Source: a virus. From it: DNA of 30,970 nt. This document shows positions 20,984 through 30,070 of this stretch, piece after piece. How positions within the stretch are numbered: position 1 is the stretch's first letter; every line of letters starts with the position of its first letter. The notes under the pieces were generated by a model, which did not search any database, had not been told where the DNA came from, and worked only from the letters and a program-made list of their open reading frames with translations. The stretch covers positions 1-30,970 of IMG/VR virus record IMGVR_UViG_3300044634_001085, one strand, 5' to 3'. Position numbers and translations under genes: made by a program.

Positions 20984-21970
20984 TATGTTATTGCAAAACT
21001 CATAAGGACATACTGTTTCGCTAACAGGAAGTTCCCAACTATCTAAGTTGGAAATATTACCAAAATGTTTGGCACCGCACCAACTACTATAAATGTCGCC
21101 GGTAGCATCAATATTAATGCTTTCAAAGCCTAAGTGACAGCGCATGCCTTTAAACGAATTCAATCCTTCATTTATAATTTGATGGCTCTGTACATACTTT
21201 GCCGAGCCGTCATCAAACAAGAATTCTGTCATCCATGCAGTAGGATCCGGGGGCGGAGGCTGCGGTGCATCGGGATCCGGGGGCGGACTGGGTCTAGGTT
21301 TAATGCCCGGTCTACGTAAAACTTCTAATTCTTGTTCTGTATAAGGCCAATAGGTTTCTTGTTTACTGTTACGTCCTAGTAGTTTTGCGTACATAGTTTT
21401 AACACATATACTTACATTATCGTAACGATTACGCTCGCAGTCTAAAAACAAGTTACGTAAATCTTCAACATCTTGCCCAAGTTGTTCGACTTGTCCTGCA
21501 ACACCTGCTATATTGATATCGATGGTTACATCGTGTTTGATTTCATTTATAACATTAACAAGATGTTCCTTGGACATGCTTAAAGGATGCCATGTAATAA
21601 CAACACCGTCTAGATAATCTTTAGCCTTACTCCACCAGTTAACAGTGCGACTAGCATTAGTAAACACACAGCTATGAGTATTATACTCTGATATCTTACG
21701 TATGATATCTTCAAAGCCGCGCATTACTGTGACTTCGCCGCCGATGATTTCAAAGTCGACCCGCTTGTTGTTAGAATTGTAATGGGAGCAGATTCTATCT
21801 ACTGTATTTAAATATGCATCCAAGGACAACCACGGCTTAGAGCCGTCGTGCAATATTGGTGGGCAGTAAATGCATTCAAAATTACATTGATTGCCCATGT
21901 TCCATTGAACACGAATATTATCCATCGGGCCACGTGCATGAGGTCCACGAACGGATACCAGCTTTGGCAT
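20954..21970 (-). CDS. Radical SAM enzyme with a second FeS-type cysteine region, 338 aa
   Basis: CNFECIYC (Cys29, Cys33, Cys36) binds the catalytic [4Fe-4S] cluster that cleaves S-adenosylmethionine. EIIGGEVTV holds the GGE motif. The C-terminal part MRCHLGFESINIDATGDIY, SSWCG and CPYEFC (Cys278, 298, 321, 326) resembles a SPASM/twitch region binding another cluster. A proline-rich segment (residues 221-244) is inserted between these halves. SPASM-type enzymes usually modify peptides or proteins. The ATG overlaps the PAAR stop (TAATG), so it is coupled to a virion gene. An earlier ATG at 22021 is less likely. Substrate unknown. Confidence 0.85.
   Translation of the reverse strand: MPKLVSVRGPHARGPMDNIRVQWNMGNQCNFECIYCPPILHDGSKPWLSLDAYLNTVDRICSHYNSNNKRVDFEIIGGEVTVMRGFEDIIRKISEYNTHSCVFTNASRTVNWWSKAKDYLDGVVITWHPLSMSKEHLVNVINEIKHDVTIDINIAGVAGQVEQLGQDVEDLRNLFLDCERNRYDNVSICVKTMYAKLLGRNSKQETYWPYTEQELEVLRRPGIKPRPSPPPDPDAPQPPPPDPTAWMTEFLFDDGSAKYVQSHQIINEGLNSFKGMRCHLGFESINIDATGDIYSSWCGAKHFGNISNLDSWELPVSETVCPYEFCNNISDIAITKTL
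21243..21287 (-). repeat. Tandem repeat coding the proline-rich insert
   Basis: GGATCCGGGGGCGGA on the plus strand occurs at 21243-21257 and 21273-21287, with a 30-nt period. It encodes the Pro/Asp-rich insert of the radical SAM protein. Confidence 0.85.
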
Positions 21971-22242
21971 TATATGCCTATAATAACTTTGACAGATCCA
22001 GTTGTTGCACTGTGACCGCAAGAAGCTGCACTAATTGTTTGTACAGTTGCCGCTTTCATTTGATATTTTACTTTTTTGCTACCAGTTGCAATAGTAGCCT
22101 TAGTATGTGGGGCTTCGCCGTGCGGACCAACTTCATCACCGATGGTACTAGCAACCAGGTTTTGGATCATAACTTTAGGTGCGCCAGGTCCCGCGATGGC
22201 TGCTATCTGTACTAAATCTGTAAGTCTACATGCTGCTGGCAT
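21970..22242 (-). CDS. PAAR-domain tail-spike tip protein, 90 aa
   Basis: Begins MPAACRLTDL, typical of PAAR proteins, with repeated glycine-rich beta segments (APKVMIQNLVASTIGDEVGP, ATTGSVKVIIGI). Candidate zinc ligands are His41, His46, Cys75 and His77. PAAR proteins form the sharp metal-bound tip of the contractile-tail spike (T4 gp5.4-like) that pierces the host outer membrane. Length is normal. It supports a contractile-tail phage. A TATAAATA box lies 5 nt upstream of the ATG, overlapping the stop of the Sm-like gene, and it is followed by the radical SAM gene in a TAATG overlap. Confidence 0.88.
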   Translation of the reverse strand: MPAACRLTDLVQIAAIAGPGAPKVMIQNLVASTIGDEVGPHGEAPHTKATIATGSKKVKYQMKAATVQTISAASCGHSATTGSVKVIIGI

Positions 22243-22247
22243 AATAG

Positions 22248-22255
22248 TATTTATA
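22248..22255 (-). promoter_or_regulatory. Late promoter box (exact TATAAATA) for the PAAR gene
   Basis: Exact T4 late consensus on the minus strand. It contains the TAA stop of the Sm-like gene and lies 5 nt before the PAAR ATG. Confidence 0.5.
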
Positions 22256-22598
22256 CTTCTTCTAGTGATTCTTCTGTGACAGTATCGTCGGCTGATTCAA
22301 GATCTCGTTTAATTTCTTCTTCAGCACTAATCATATCTAAATAGTCATTGGCACTAGTTTCAATTGTTTTCATAACTGTTAACAGTTGATCGGCTTGCAT
22401 GAAAACTGTTTCTGTTTCTGCTGTCAATGCAAAAGGTACCAACGCAACATCTTGTCCTGCAATAACAACAATTTTAGGATTTTTAATTGTTAGTACAGTT
22501 TTGTCTTCATCAATGCCCATAAGGGTACCAATAAACTCTTCACCTTTTTGTGTTTTAAGTGTAACTACTTTTCCAAGTAACTCGTTAATGTAATACAT
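22251..22598 (-). CDS. Sm-like domain protein, 115 aa
   Basis: The first 40 residues (LLGKVVTLKTQKGEEFIGTL followed by MGIDEDKTVLTI) match the Sm1 pattern of a strongly bent beta barrel, as in Hfq and Lsm proteins. A second conserved-looking strand pair (VALVPFALTAE) follows, then a helix and an acidic tail. From memory a similar small protein occurs in T4-like marine phages. RNA binding is possible but not shown; no Hfq signature is present. It sits 14 nt downstream of the glutaredoxin gene. Confidence 0.6.
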   Translation of the reverse strand: MYYINELLGKVVTLKTQKGEEFIGTLMGIDEDKTVLTIKNPKIVVIAGQDVALVPFALTAETETVFMQADQLLTVMKTIETSANDYLDMISAEEEIKRDLESADDTVTEESLEEV

Positions 22599-22612
22599 GT
22601 GTATTTCCTGTG

Positions 22613-22894
22613 TTATAGTGAACCCAATGACCCGATGTCTAAACCTTCATTTAATTTTTGCTTGATAGCATCGGATCCTAACTTACTTAGCCCTGCATAG
22701 CCACCTTCTACAAACAATTCAGAACCCTTATAAATTTGCGGCATTGATTTGTGACCTGCGTTAATTACAAATTCACGTGCTTCCGGAACATCTTCGATAT
22801 TTACTTCGTTGAACTCGATGCCTGCACCCTTAAGGAAACTCTTGGCCATAAGGCAATAACTGCAATTATTTTTTGTGTATACTGTTAAACTCAT
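22613..22894 (-). CDS. Glutaredoxin, 93 aa
   Basis: Thioredoxin-fold redox protein with the active site CSYC (Cys11, Cys14), the cis-proline loop KSMPQIY and the GGYAGL glutathione-binding turn. It probably reduces the C-terminal CxxC of the phage ribonucleotide reductase. It overlaps the NrdB stop by 4 nt (ATGA). Electrons would come from host glutathione. The length is normal, plus a short C-terminal extension. Confidence 0.93.
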   Translation of the reverse strand: MSLTVYTKNNCSYCLMAKSFLKGAGIEFNEVNIEDVPEAREFVINAGHKSMPQIYKGSELFVEGGYAGLSKLGSDAIKQKLNEGLDIGSLGSL

Positions 22895-24027
22895 AGTGAT
22901 AAACCTGCAAATGTATTTTCGTTTACGTCTTGTTTTGTTCCGCCAATGACGTAGCTGCTAATTTCTGTTTCCTGAGGAGCGACTTGTACCTCACCACCGG
23001 AGATCCATTTTTGTGTCCAAGGTAACGGATTGGTAGCTGATGTCTTATAAGGTGCGTCAATGCCAACAGAGCGCATGCGTCTGGCAGCAATCCACTCAAC
23101 GTACTGCTTTAGCAGTTCGGAATTGAGCCCAATCATCGAACCATCTCGGAACAAATAGTCTGCCCAATCCTTTTCTTGTTGTACAGCCTGCATAAACATT
23201 TCTAGGCATGCACCCTTGGTTTCTTCAGCAATACGAGCAAAATCTGGGTCGTCTTGCGGTAGCACCTTGAGCATATGCTGTGTACTTGCTAAGTGTACGT
23301 TCTCATCGCGAGCAATTAGCTTAATGATTTTAGCATTGCCTTCCATCTTCTTTAGTTCAGCAAACGCCCAGCTACATGCAAAACTAACATAGAAGCGTAC
23401 ACCTTCTAGAATGTTAACACTTACTAAGCAAAGCCATAGTTGTTTCTTCAACTCATATAAATCAACAACTACTTTCTTACCATTGACAGTATGCTCACCT
23501 TCGCCTAATAGATTATACCATGAAGACATTTCAATGAGCTTATCGTAGTTCTTGCTGATGCTGTCAGCGCAAGTGACAATTTCTTTCATATCCATCATTT
23601 CATCAAACACCTTACTTGGGTCTGCAAAGATGTTACGGATAATATGTGTATAACTGCGACTGTGAATAGTTTCACTGAATGCCCAAGTCTCAATCCATGT
23701 TTCAACTTCAGGCAGGCTAACAATAGGCAACAATGCTACGTTAGGACTACGGCCTTGTACGCTGTCTAGTAGTATCTGACGCTTTAGGTTACTGGTAAAA
23801 ATGTGTTGTTCATGTTCAGTTAGATCCTTAAAGTCTTTGGAGTCGCGAGTAATATCTACTTCTTCGGGACGCCAGAAGAAACCTAACTGTTTGTCAGTTA
23901 GTTTGTCAAATTGACGATATTTAAGAACGTCGTAACGTTGCATAGTTACACCACCGCTACTATCTAAAAACATTGTTGCAGTGGTATGGTCCTTACGGTT
24001 AGTAGGATCAAAAACGGAATAAGTCAT
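22891..24027 (-). CDS. nrdB: Ribonucleotide reductase class Ia, beta subunit
   Basis: Holds the diiron-tyrosyl radical that NrdA needs. Ligands align with E. coli NrdB: Asp89, Glu119, His122 (ETIHSRSY), Glu209 (NILEGVRF), Glu242 and His245 (DENVHL). The radical tyrosine is Tyr126. 378 aa is close to T4 NrdB (388 aa). The C terminus ([11 protein letters not shown]) resembles the peptide that docks into NrdA. It lies 14 nt downstream of nrdA and overlaps the glutaredoxin gene, forming an nrdA-nrdB-glutaredoxin operon. Confidence 0.95.
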   Translation of the reverse strand: MTYSVFDPTNRKDHTTATMFLDSSGGVTMQRYDVLKYRQFDKLTDKQLGFFWRPEEVDITRDSKDFKDLTEHEQHIFTSNLKRQILLDSVQGRSPNVALLPIVSLPEVETWIETWAFSETIHSRSYTHIIRNIFADPSKVFDEMMDMKEIVTCADSISKNYDKLIEMSSWYNLLGEGEHTVNGKKVVVDLYELKKQLWLCLVSVNILEGVRFYVSFACSWAFAELKKMEGNAKIIKLIARDENVHLASTQHMLKVLPQDDPDFARIAEETKGACLEMFMQAVQQEKDWADYLFRDGSMIGLNSELLKQYVEWIAARRMRSVGIDAPYKTSATNPLPWTQKWISGGEVQVAPQETEISSYVIGGTKQDVNENTFAGLSL

Positions 24028-24041
24028 AAATCTCGCCTCGG

Positions 24042-26354
24042 TTAAATTTTACAGCTATCGCAATCATCGTCCCCACTGCCAGTATCACTGAGGATTTCTG
24101 TTTGAGAAACTGAAGTAGATACTTTTTCAACATCAACTTCTCCTTGCCCATCATATGTATTGTTATAATAGAGTTGCTTTCCACCATACTTATAGAACAT
24201 AATAATATGTTGCAATAGCACACTCATTGGAATCTTTTCATCTTCAAAAAATTGAGGATTATAACTAGTATTGACACTGATACCTTGATCAATGTACTTT
24301 TGTAGAACTGCACAAATCTTTAAATAACCCTCGGGACTTTTCTGGTCCCACAGCAAATCGTACTTGTTCTTAAGACGACGATACTCGGGCACAACTTGCT
24401 TTAGAACGCCATCCTTGCTTTGTTTAACACTCACATAGCTACGTGGTGGCTCAATGCCATTAGTGCTATTGCTGATCTGTGCAGATGTTTCTGCAGGCAT
24501 CAATGCCATTAGTGTACTGTTACGCACACCAGTCTGCTTTAGATCCTTGCGTAAAGTTTTCCAATCCATACGCTCTTTATGTTTAACAAGTTCATCAACT
24601 TCACGTTTGTAAGTTTGATTAGGTGTAATGCCTTCGCCGTACTTAGTTTCGTTGTTCTTAGGGCATGCACCCTTTTCTTGTGCTAGCTTAACACTAGCCT
24701 TAATTAGATAGTAACTCCATGCTTCAGCCCATTCATCAACTAGTTCTAAGTTTGGATTCTGATAGTTGGTATCATTCTTAGCTAGCCAATAAGCAAAGTT
24801 AATAATACCAACACCCAACGGTCTGCGATTCATTGTGCTTAACTGTGCAGCCAGAATAGGATAGCTCTGATAATCTAACAATTCATCTAGTGCGCGGACT
24901 GCTAGTTCACAAGGCTTTTCAAAGTCTGCAGGTGACTTGATGTTACCCCAGTTGATTGCGCTCAATGTACACAAGCTGATTTCGCCGTCAGGATCATTGA
25001 TATCCTTGAGCGGCTTTGTGGGCAAGTTAATTTCGCAACAAAGATTACTTTGATGGATCGGAGCAACGTCTTCCTTGAATGCGCCGTGGCTGTTAGCATG
25101 GTCAACATTCATTAGATAGATACGTCCTGTATCTTTACGTTCTGTTACAAACGCACTGAATAGCTCAACTGCTTTAATAGTCTTCTTACGTACCTTCTGA
25201 TTTTTTTCTGCGGCTTCATATAGCTCGCGGAAACGGTCCTGGTCATTAAAGAATGTATCGTAAAGACCCGGGACATCGTTGGGCGAAAATAGTGAGATAT
25301 CACCACCTGTAAGCAAACGTTCGTACATTAGTTTATTAAACTGTACACCATAGTCCATATGACGTACACGATTGTCCTCTGTACCTTTATTATTTTTTAG
25401 TACAAGTAGATCCTCTACTTCGAGGTGCCAGATTGGATAGTAGAGTGTGGCTGCTCCGCCTCTAACTCCACCTTGCGAGCAGCTTTTGACCGCGCTCTGG
25501 AAGTGCTTATAAAACGGTATGACACCAGTGTGGCTAGCATCACCGTTCCGAATGGGAGAGCCAATAGCCCTAATGCGACCGGCGCCGATACCAATTCCTG
25601 CTTTTTGAGATACGTACTTAACAATTGAGCTCGCTGTCGCATTAATACTGTCCAAACTATCATCTGTTTCAATTAGCACACAACTGCTAAATTGACGTTG
25701 TGGTGTTCTTACACCTGCCATAATTGGCGTGGGTAAACTAATGTCAAATGTACTAGTTGAATCGTAGAAATCTTTAACATACTGCATACGTGTTTCTTTA
25801 GGGTAACGCCCAAAAAGAGTCGCTGCAATCATGATATACGCGACTTGTGGCGTTTCAAAAATTTGCTTGGTTGCACGATTCTGTACAAGATACTTGCCGC
25901 GGAATTGTTCCATGGCAGCATAGGTTAGTAGGTTATCGCGATCATGCTTGATGTAAGCATCAAGTTCGTTGATTTCTTCAACTGTGTATAACTCTAGAAT
26001 CTCTTTATCGTAGAAACCTTTGTTGATATTTGACTTAATAATATCAAACAACGAAGGCGGTAAGAACTCACCGTAAACATGTTTACGCAGATGGTAGTTA
26101 ATTAACCTACCAGCAACATACTGATAGTTCGGTGTTTCTTCGCTGATAAGATCAGCGGCACTCTTAATTAAGGTTTCTTGAATGTCACTGCTGGTAATAC
26201 CATTGTAAAATTGAATGTGACTTTTAATTTCTACTTCGCTTGGACTTACACCTGTAATACCGTCGCATGCATAAAATACTACTTTATGAAGTTTATCTAG
26301 ATTTAGTTCTTCCTTGGTTCCGTTTCTTTTTGTAATAAGAATAGACTTTGACAT
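24042..26354 (-). CDS. nrdA: Ribonucleotide reductase class Ia, alpha subunit
   Basis: Reduces ribonucleoside diphosphates to deoxy forms. An N-terminal ATP cone ([20 protein letters not shown]) is followed by the catalytic barrel. Key residues are in [17 protein letters not shown] (thiyl radical Cys) and [24 protein letters not shown] holds the radical-transfer tyrosine pair, and the C-terminal CDSC thiol shuttle is near the end. 770 aa is close to T4 NrdA (754 aa). I chose the ATG at 26354, preceded by AGGA; an ATG two codons upstream overlaps that site. It is the first gene after a sigma70-like promoter. Confidence 0.95.
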   Translation of the reverse strand: MSKSILITKRNGTKEELNLDKLHKVVFYACDGITGVSPSEVEIKSHIQFYNGITSSDIQETLIKSAADLISEETPNYQYVAGRLINYHLRKHVYGEFLPPSLFDIIKSNINKGFYDKEILELYTVEEINELDAYIKHDRDNLLTYAAMEQFRGKYLVQNRATKQIFETPQVAYIMIAATLFGRYPKETRMQYVKDFYDSTSTFDISLPTPIMAGVRTPQRQFSSCVLIETDDSLDSINATASSIVKYVSQKAGIGIGAGRIRAIGSPIRNGDASHTGVIPFYKHFQSAVKSCSQGGVRGGAATLYYPIWHLEVEDLLVLKNNKGTEDNRVRHMDYGVQFNKLMYERLLTGGDISLFSPNDVPGLYDTFFNDQDRFRELYEAAEKNQKVRKKTIKAVELFSAFVTERKDTGRIYLMNVDHANSHGAFKEDVAPIHQSNLCCEINLPTKPLKDINDPDGEISLCTLSAINWGNIKSPADFEKPCELAVRALDELLDYQSYPILAAQLSTMNRRPLGVGIINFAYWLAKNDTNYQNPNLELVDEWAEAWSYYLIKASVKLAQEKGACPKNNETKYGEGITPNQTYKREVDELVKHKERMDWKTLRKDLKQTGVRNSTLMALMPAETSAQISNSTNGIEPPRSYVSVKQSKDGVLKQVVPEYRRLKNKYDLLWDQKSPEGYLKICAVLQKYIDQGISVNTSYNPQFFEDEKIPMSVLLQHIIMFYKYGGKQLYYNNTYDGQGEVDVEKVSTSVSQTEILSDTGSGDDDCDSCKI

Positions 26355-26385
26355 ATGCATCCTGTGTTATTATAGTGTTCGTTTT

Positions 26386-26414
26386 ATTATAGATGATAAT
26401 ACTTATCATGTCAA
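26386..26414 (-). promoter_or_regulatory. sigma70-like promoter for nrdA-nrdB-glutaredoxin
   Basis: TTGACA (26409-26414), 17-nt spacer, TATAAT (26386-26391) on the minus strand: both boxes are full consensus. It overlaps the stop of the upstream 145-aa gene. Confidence 0.8.
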
Positions 26415-26848
26415 CAACAAAGTTTATCTGCTGCTATAATGTGGTCAGCAAACTTTGTTGAATTAGAAGCCACGAAGTCTTTGTCTACAATTTTTCCTGG
26501 AAGGAAATTGTAGTACAAGCCATCGTGTTCGAGGATTAAACCATCCGCTCCTGTGATATGATTACTTACCACTTCAAAATGCAAGTCGGGCGTTTTTATG
26601 ATGCCCAGGTGAACCAATGTAGCAGTCATAACCAAAGTTAATCCGCTTTGGCAGAAGTACCCGTTTTTTACTATTTCAAAAACATCTAGCCAATCTTCAG
26701 GCGTATAATAATCTATATATCGTGTTGTTAATTTAATGTCAGCAAATGCTTCTACTACTGTATTGGCATTGCCATCTTGTGGGAATGTTTGCCTGAAAGA
26801 TCTCCATACTGCTAGGCGGGCAGACGGACTCTGTGTTTTTGTAAACAT
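26411..26848 (-). CDS. Hypothetical protein, 145 aa
   Basis: A soluble protein containing VWRSFRQTFPQDGNANTVVE, YYTPEDWLDVFEIVKNGYFC and DGLILEHDGLYYNFLPGKIV. The layout suggests a small alpha/beta domain, perhaps with papain-like or chaperone-like features, but I cannot assign a family. It lies 11 nt downstream of the large virion gene and is probably co-transcribed with it, so it may be a virion- or assembly-linked protein. The nrdA promoter overlaps its stop. Confidence 0.65.
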   Translation of the reverse strand: MFTKTQSPSARLAVWRSFRQTFPQDGNANTVVEAFADIKLTTRYIDYYTPEDWLDVFEIVKNGYFCQSGLTLVMTATLVHLGIIKTPDLHFEVVSNHITGADGLILEHDGLYYNFLPGKIVDKDFVASNSTKFADHIIAADKLCC

Positions 26849-26859
26849 AGTTTTCCATT

Positions 26860-29325
26860 TTAGCTTGGGTCAGAAGACCAACGTTTAACTAGGTATTTGA
26901 TTGATAAATCTCTATTGACATTGTTTACGACATTGAGAATAATGCTGTCTGAAACTAAAGATGCGCTAAACACAACATTACCAGTTGTTAGCCCTGTATC
27001 AAACATCTCGCTGGCAACATCGCTAAAGAGAACTTCGCCGTTTGCACCAAAGTCGCTGCGTCCAGACATATACATGGTGCCCATACGCTGATAATTTTCT
27101 CCAGCAAGTGCATTGGTTGCTTCAGTAATTGTATAGTCAATCATGTATGTATTGTATACGCTAATACTCTGTGTCATGCTATTAATGTTGCCGCCGCCAG
27201 CTGGGATAGTAGCTGTATTCATTTCTGTGTATGATACAGTTTTATCACCTACTACAGCGGCAGTACGAGTTTGTAGCTCAATGTTTGTTTTAAGATTTAC
27301 AAGTCCTTTGATGTCATTGCTGGTTTTTTCAAAGTACAAGTTATTCACAGTCTTGTTAAAATCTCTTGCTTCTTCTCGACTGTCAAATGTAATTTCATCA
27401 AACGTATTATCAATATCTAGAATATAATCATCGATACTCAATACATCATTAGGATCTGCATACTTAGCACCAACTAAAACCTTAGTGAATAGGTTCACAT
27501 CGTCGGATTCTAAGATAGAATTCATCCACTTTTCTAGCTTTGCTTTTACAGTAGTAGCAGTAGTATATTCGCCTGGTACAAGTTTTAGTACGCTAGCAGT
27601 TGGTGTCTCTGGGTCTTCGTGAACTCTGAAATCAAATCCAACACTACTATATGCATTTTTGTGTGTTAGGTACACACGTAATGCTGATCCTGGTATGAGG
27701 TTCAGTGTTGGCCAATCTGCAATTGCATTAACAGCAGATGTTGCTGATACTGTTGTAGTACCACTGCTTAGATCAATACTTCTTACAGGAGTGATATAGT
27801 TAGTGCTATATGCGTTGGCTAAATCAGGTGCCACATTAAATGTAACATTCTTTACAGAAGTTGATGTGCCTGATAAAATAAATGTGTTCGAAGTTGGTGC
27901 AGCACCAACGGTATATGTTATATTAGATAGCTGAGTCGTATTTGACGAGCTAGTAACATCAACGGATAGATTAGCTAGATGGCCGTGATTACGACTGTAC
28001 GCAACAACATTGTTACTAGCATCATAGCCAACAAAGCTAATGTTGCTGTCAAGGCCTGAGTTAAACAAACTAACGTTAGCAATATTAACAACAAATGCTG
28101 TTGTATTAGCTGATACCACTGAGAAAATATTACCAGCAATGTTACTGTTTGCATCACCAACAATGTATACGCTGGTATTTGCTGACACGCCTTCGGCATT
28201 GCCTGTTAACACAATATTAGATGGACTGCCTGTTTGCACGGCCGCTGTTACTGTTCGTGAAGTTGTTGCAGCGTTTGACGGAATAGCTACACTGATTGTA
28301 TTTGCAGTGTTAGCAGTTATTTGGAATAGCTTGTCATTTAAATATATGTTTGCATTTGAGTCTGTTACATATACATATGCAAATGGCCCGTTAACATTAT
28401 AATCATGCCCAGCTGGTACACTAAAGGTAATGCTTGAGTTCGCTACAGTTGTTGATGTAGTTGCGGCTTCGTCACTGCGACTTAGTAAAAGATTACCAAA
28501 TGTCAAGCCAGATGATGCGCTCATGTTCTCAAAACTATCCGCAGTTACAGAAATGTGTTTGTACTGAAGTCCAATTAAACCCTGACCGGTTGTTGTACTC
28601 ACAGTAACTAACTCTTCTGGTATCTTTCTATACTCTGGTATGTTATATGTTGTATAGAAGCTTTGAATAGTTGTGCCTGGATAAATGATTGTTGCATTTG
28701 ACAGCGCATCAATTACGGCAGCATTACTGTAATAGCATACATCAATCTCATCTATTGCTAATGGTGCTGAACGGAATGTAAGAACATGTGTATTGCTCGA
28801 CGCTCTGCTGGCTGCAAAACTATAATCTTTGCTTGCGGCAGGAGTAGTGTTTCCGGAGTCACCTACTAGTAATGTACCGTTCTTAAGTACTAGGATATCT
28901 GTGGCTGTGAAACCTGAGTTAGTTACAATGCTGGTAATACCAGTTGCGTTATCCAGCCCGGATGTAATGTTAGTTGAGAATACAGGTACGCCGGAACCGA
29001 CATATGTATTTGACGTAGGATTCCAAGTAGCAGTAGTAGTAATACCATCAAACGTACCACGTGGGTATTTTTTAAAAGGAACAGTGAACGCAATAATCTG
29101 ATTGTTAGCGATACTAATAGTAATATCTTTAGCGTTAGATGTTGTTTCAAATACGCTAACTTTGTTGTAGCCGCCGCTGGTTGCATCTTCGGGGTCAGCA
29201 CCAATAAACACTTGACGTGTGTCAAGGGTAAAGCCAATCTCGCCCGGACGCAACGGTTGGGGCAGATCCTGCTTTAGACCGCGTCTATTTTGAATTCGTG
29301 AAATAATTACGTTTGCGTTTGCCAC
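26860..29325 (-). CDS. Large fibre-like virion protein, 821 aa
   Basis: The N terminus carries NRRGLKQDLPQPLRPGEIGF and TLDTRQVFIGADPEDA, the pattern of tail-fibre or neck-type virion proteins ('L..GEigft.DTr.vfIG'). The middle 500 residues are rich in Ser, Thr, Asn and Val with repeated beta-strand segments, fitting Ig-like or fibre repeats. The last 150 residues look like a compact C-terminal domain. I chose the GTG at 29325, preceded by GGAG at good spacing. An earlier GTG at 29358 lies on the late box and has no ribosome-binding site. The late box GATAAATA is 24 nt upstream. Exact virion position unknown. Confidence 0.8.
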   Translation of the reverse strand: MANANVIISRIQNRRGLKQDLPQPLRPGEIGFTLDTRQVFIGADPEDATSGGYNKVSVFETTSNAKDITISIANNQIIAFTVPFKKYPRGTFDGITTTATWNPTSNTYVGSGVPVFSTNITSGLDNATGITSIVTNSGFTATDILVLKNGTLLVGDSGNTTPAASKDYSFAASRASSNTHVLTFRSAPLAIDEIDVCYYSNAAVIDALSNATIIYPGTTIQSFYTTYNIPEYRKIPEELVTVSTTTGQGLIGLQYKHISVTADSFENMSASSGLTFGNLLLSRSDEAATTSTTVANSSITFSVPAGHDYNVNGPFAYVYVTDSNANIYLNDKLFQITANTANTISVAIPSNAATTSRTVTAAVQTGSPSNIVLTGNAEGVSANTSVYIVGDANSNIAGNIFSVVSANTTAFVVNIANVSLFNSGLDSNISFVGYDASNNVVAYSRNHGHLANLSVDVTSSSNTTQLSNITYTVGAAPTSNTFILSGTSTSVKNVTFNVAPDLANAYSTNYITPVRSIDLSSGTTTVSATSAVNAIADWPTLNLIPGSALRVYLTHKNAYSSVGFDFRVHEDPETPTASVLKLVPGEYTTATTVKAKLEKWMNSILESDDVNLFTKVLVGAKYADPNDVLSIDDYILDIDNTFDEITFDSREEARDFNKTVNNLYFEKTSNDIKGLVNLKTNIELQTRTAAVVGDKTVSYTEMNTATIPAGGGNINSMTQSISVYNTYMIDYTITEATNALAGENYQRMGTMYMSGRSDFGANGEVLFSDVASEMFDTGLTTGNVVFSASLVSDSIILNVVNNVNRDLSIKYLVKRWSSDPS

Positions 29326-29348
29326 TGTTAAGTCTCCTAGCTCAACAG

Positions 29349-29356
29349 TATTTATC
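29349..29356 (-). promoter_or_regulatory. Late promoter box for the fibre-like gene
   Basis: GATAAATA on the minus strand, 24 nt upstream of the GTG at 29325. Its position before a virion gene supports the late assignment. Confidence 0.55.
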
Positions 29357-29367
29357 ACTTTGATAAC

Positions 29368-30036
29368 TTAGCGACTATAGTATTGCGCAAGGCGGTCGCC
29401 CCAAAGGTTGCAATAGTGATCAAACTCATCGTCTTTGATGATATAGTCTTGGAACTTAGCGTCTCTATCTACCATTAAAATACTAACTTTACGAATGTTT
29501 GTACCAAACATTTCGTTGTGTGCTAGTGCATATGCACAGCCCTGTAGGAAGTAGTCTTCAATCCACTCACGCTTTTTTAGCTTCTTGGCGGTCTTAAAGT
29601 CGATGATACTATCTTCGCCTTCGTAGATACCGATAGCGTCACTGGTGCCTGCATACAAGCCCCGAGCAATAAGTCCTACTTCTGTACCCCAAAGTTCGTT
29701 GACTTTGCCCAAGCCCTGCTCAATCATTACACGGCTCATTTTGCCGGCAAGTATACTAACCATATTGTTGCCAAAGTTATCCCATTCTTCCCCTAGGATA
29801 TACTTTTCTAATGCATTATGTACTTTGGTGCCGAGCCCTGCGGCTTGTTGACTTTGACGATTGGCTTCATCTTCGCCAATGCGTTTCTTCCACTCAATAA
29901 GATGAGTCTTATCTGCTGTACTATCTAGTACTGTAGTAACACTGGGTACAGGTTCGGCGTCGTCGCCTACATACTGTCGCCCAGCAGGTGTTTGTAATCT
30001 TTTTAGTTGTGGATAGTTGAATTTGTTAATAAGCAT
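29368..30036 (-). CDS. PD-(D/E)XK nuclease (RecB-like), 222 aa
   Basis: The RecB/Cas4-type nuclease core is complete: GTKVHNALE (His73), GTEVGL (Glu119), YAGTSDAIG (Asp133) and IIDFKTAKK (Asp146, Lys148). Then a QxxxY-like motif appears in QGCAYALAHN. Such exonucleases are common in T4-like marine phages and process DNA ends or replication intermediates. There is no helicase domain and no four-cysteine Cas4 cluster. The gene has its own sigma70-like promoter, in line with early DNA metabolism. Confidence 0.88.
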   Translation of the reverse strand: MLINKFNYPQLKRLQTPAGRQYVGDDAEPVPSVTTVLDSTADKTHLIEWKKRIGEDEANRQSQQAAGLGTKVHNALEKYILGEEWDNFGNNMVSILAGKMSRVMIEQGLGKVNELWGTEVGLIARGLYAGTSDAIGIYEGEDSIIDFKTAKKLKKREWIEDYFLQGCAYALAHNEMFGTNIRKVSILMVDRDAKFQDYIIKDDEFDHYCNLWGDRLAQYYSR

Positions 30037-30041
30037 CGTTA

Positions 30042-30070
30042 ACTATAACATATATATTTGTAACTGTCAA
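30042..30070 (-). promoter_or_regulatory. sigma70-like promoter for the nuclease gene
   Basis: TTGACA (30065-30070), 17-nt spacer, TATAGT (30042-30047) on the minus strand, just upstream of the start at 30036. It overlaps the stop of the SGNH gene. Confidence 0.7.

Noticed and set aside
24008-24223. Short frame across the nrdA-nrdB junction
   Set aside because: It is in another frame overlapping the conserved NrdA C terminus and the NrdB start, with no own start signal.
27143-29101. Several plus-strand frames opposite the fibre-like gene
   Set aside because: They are products of the Ser/Thr/Val-rich repeats on the other strand and lack start signals.
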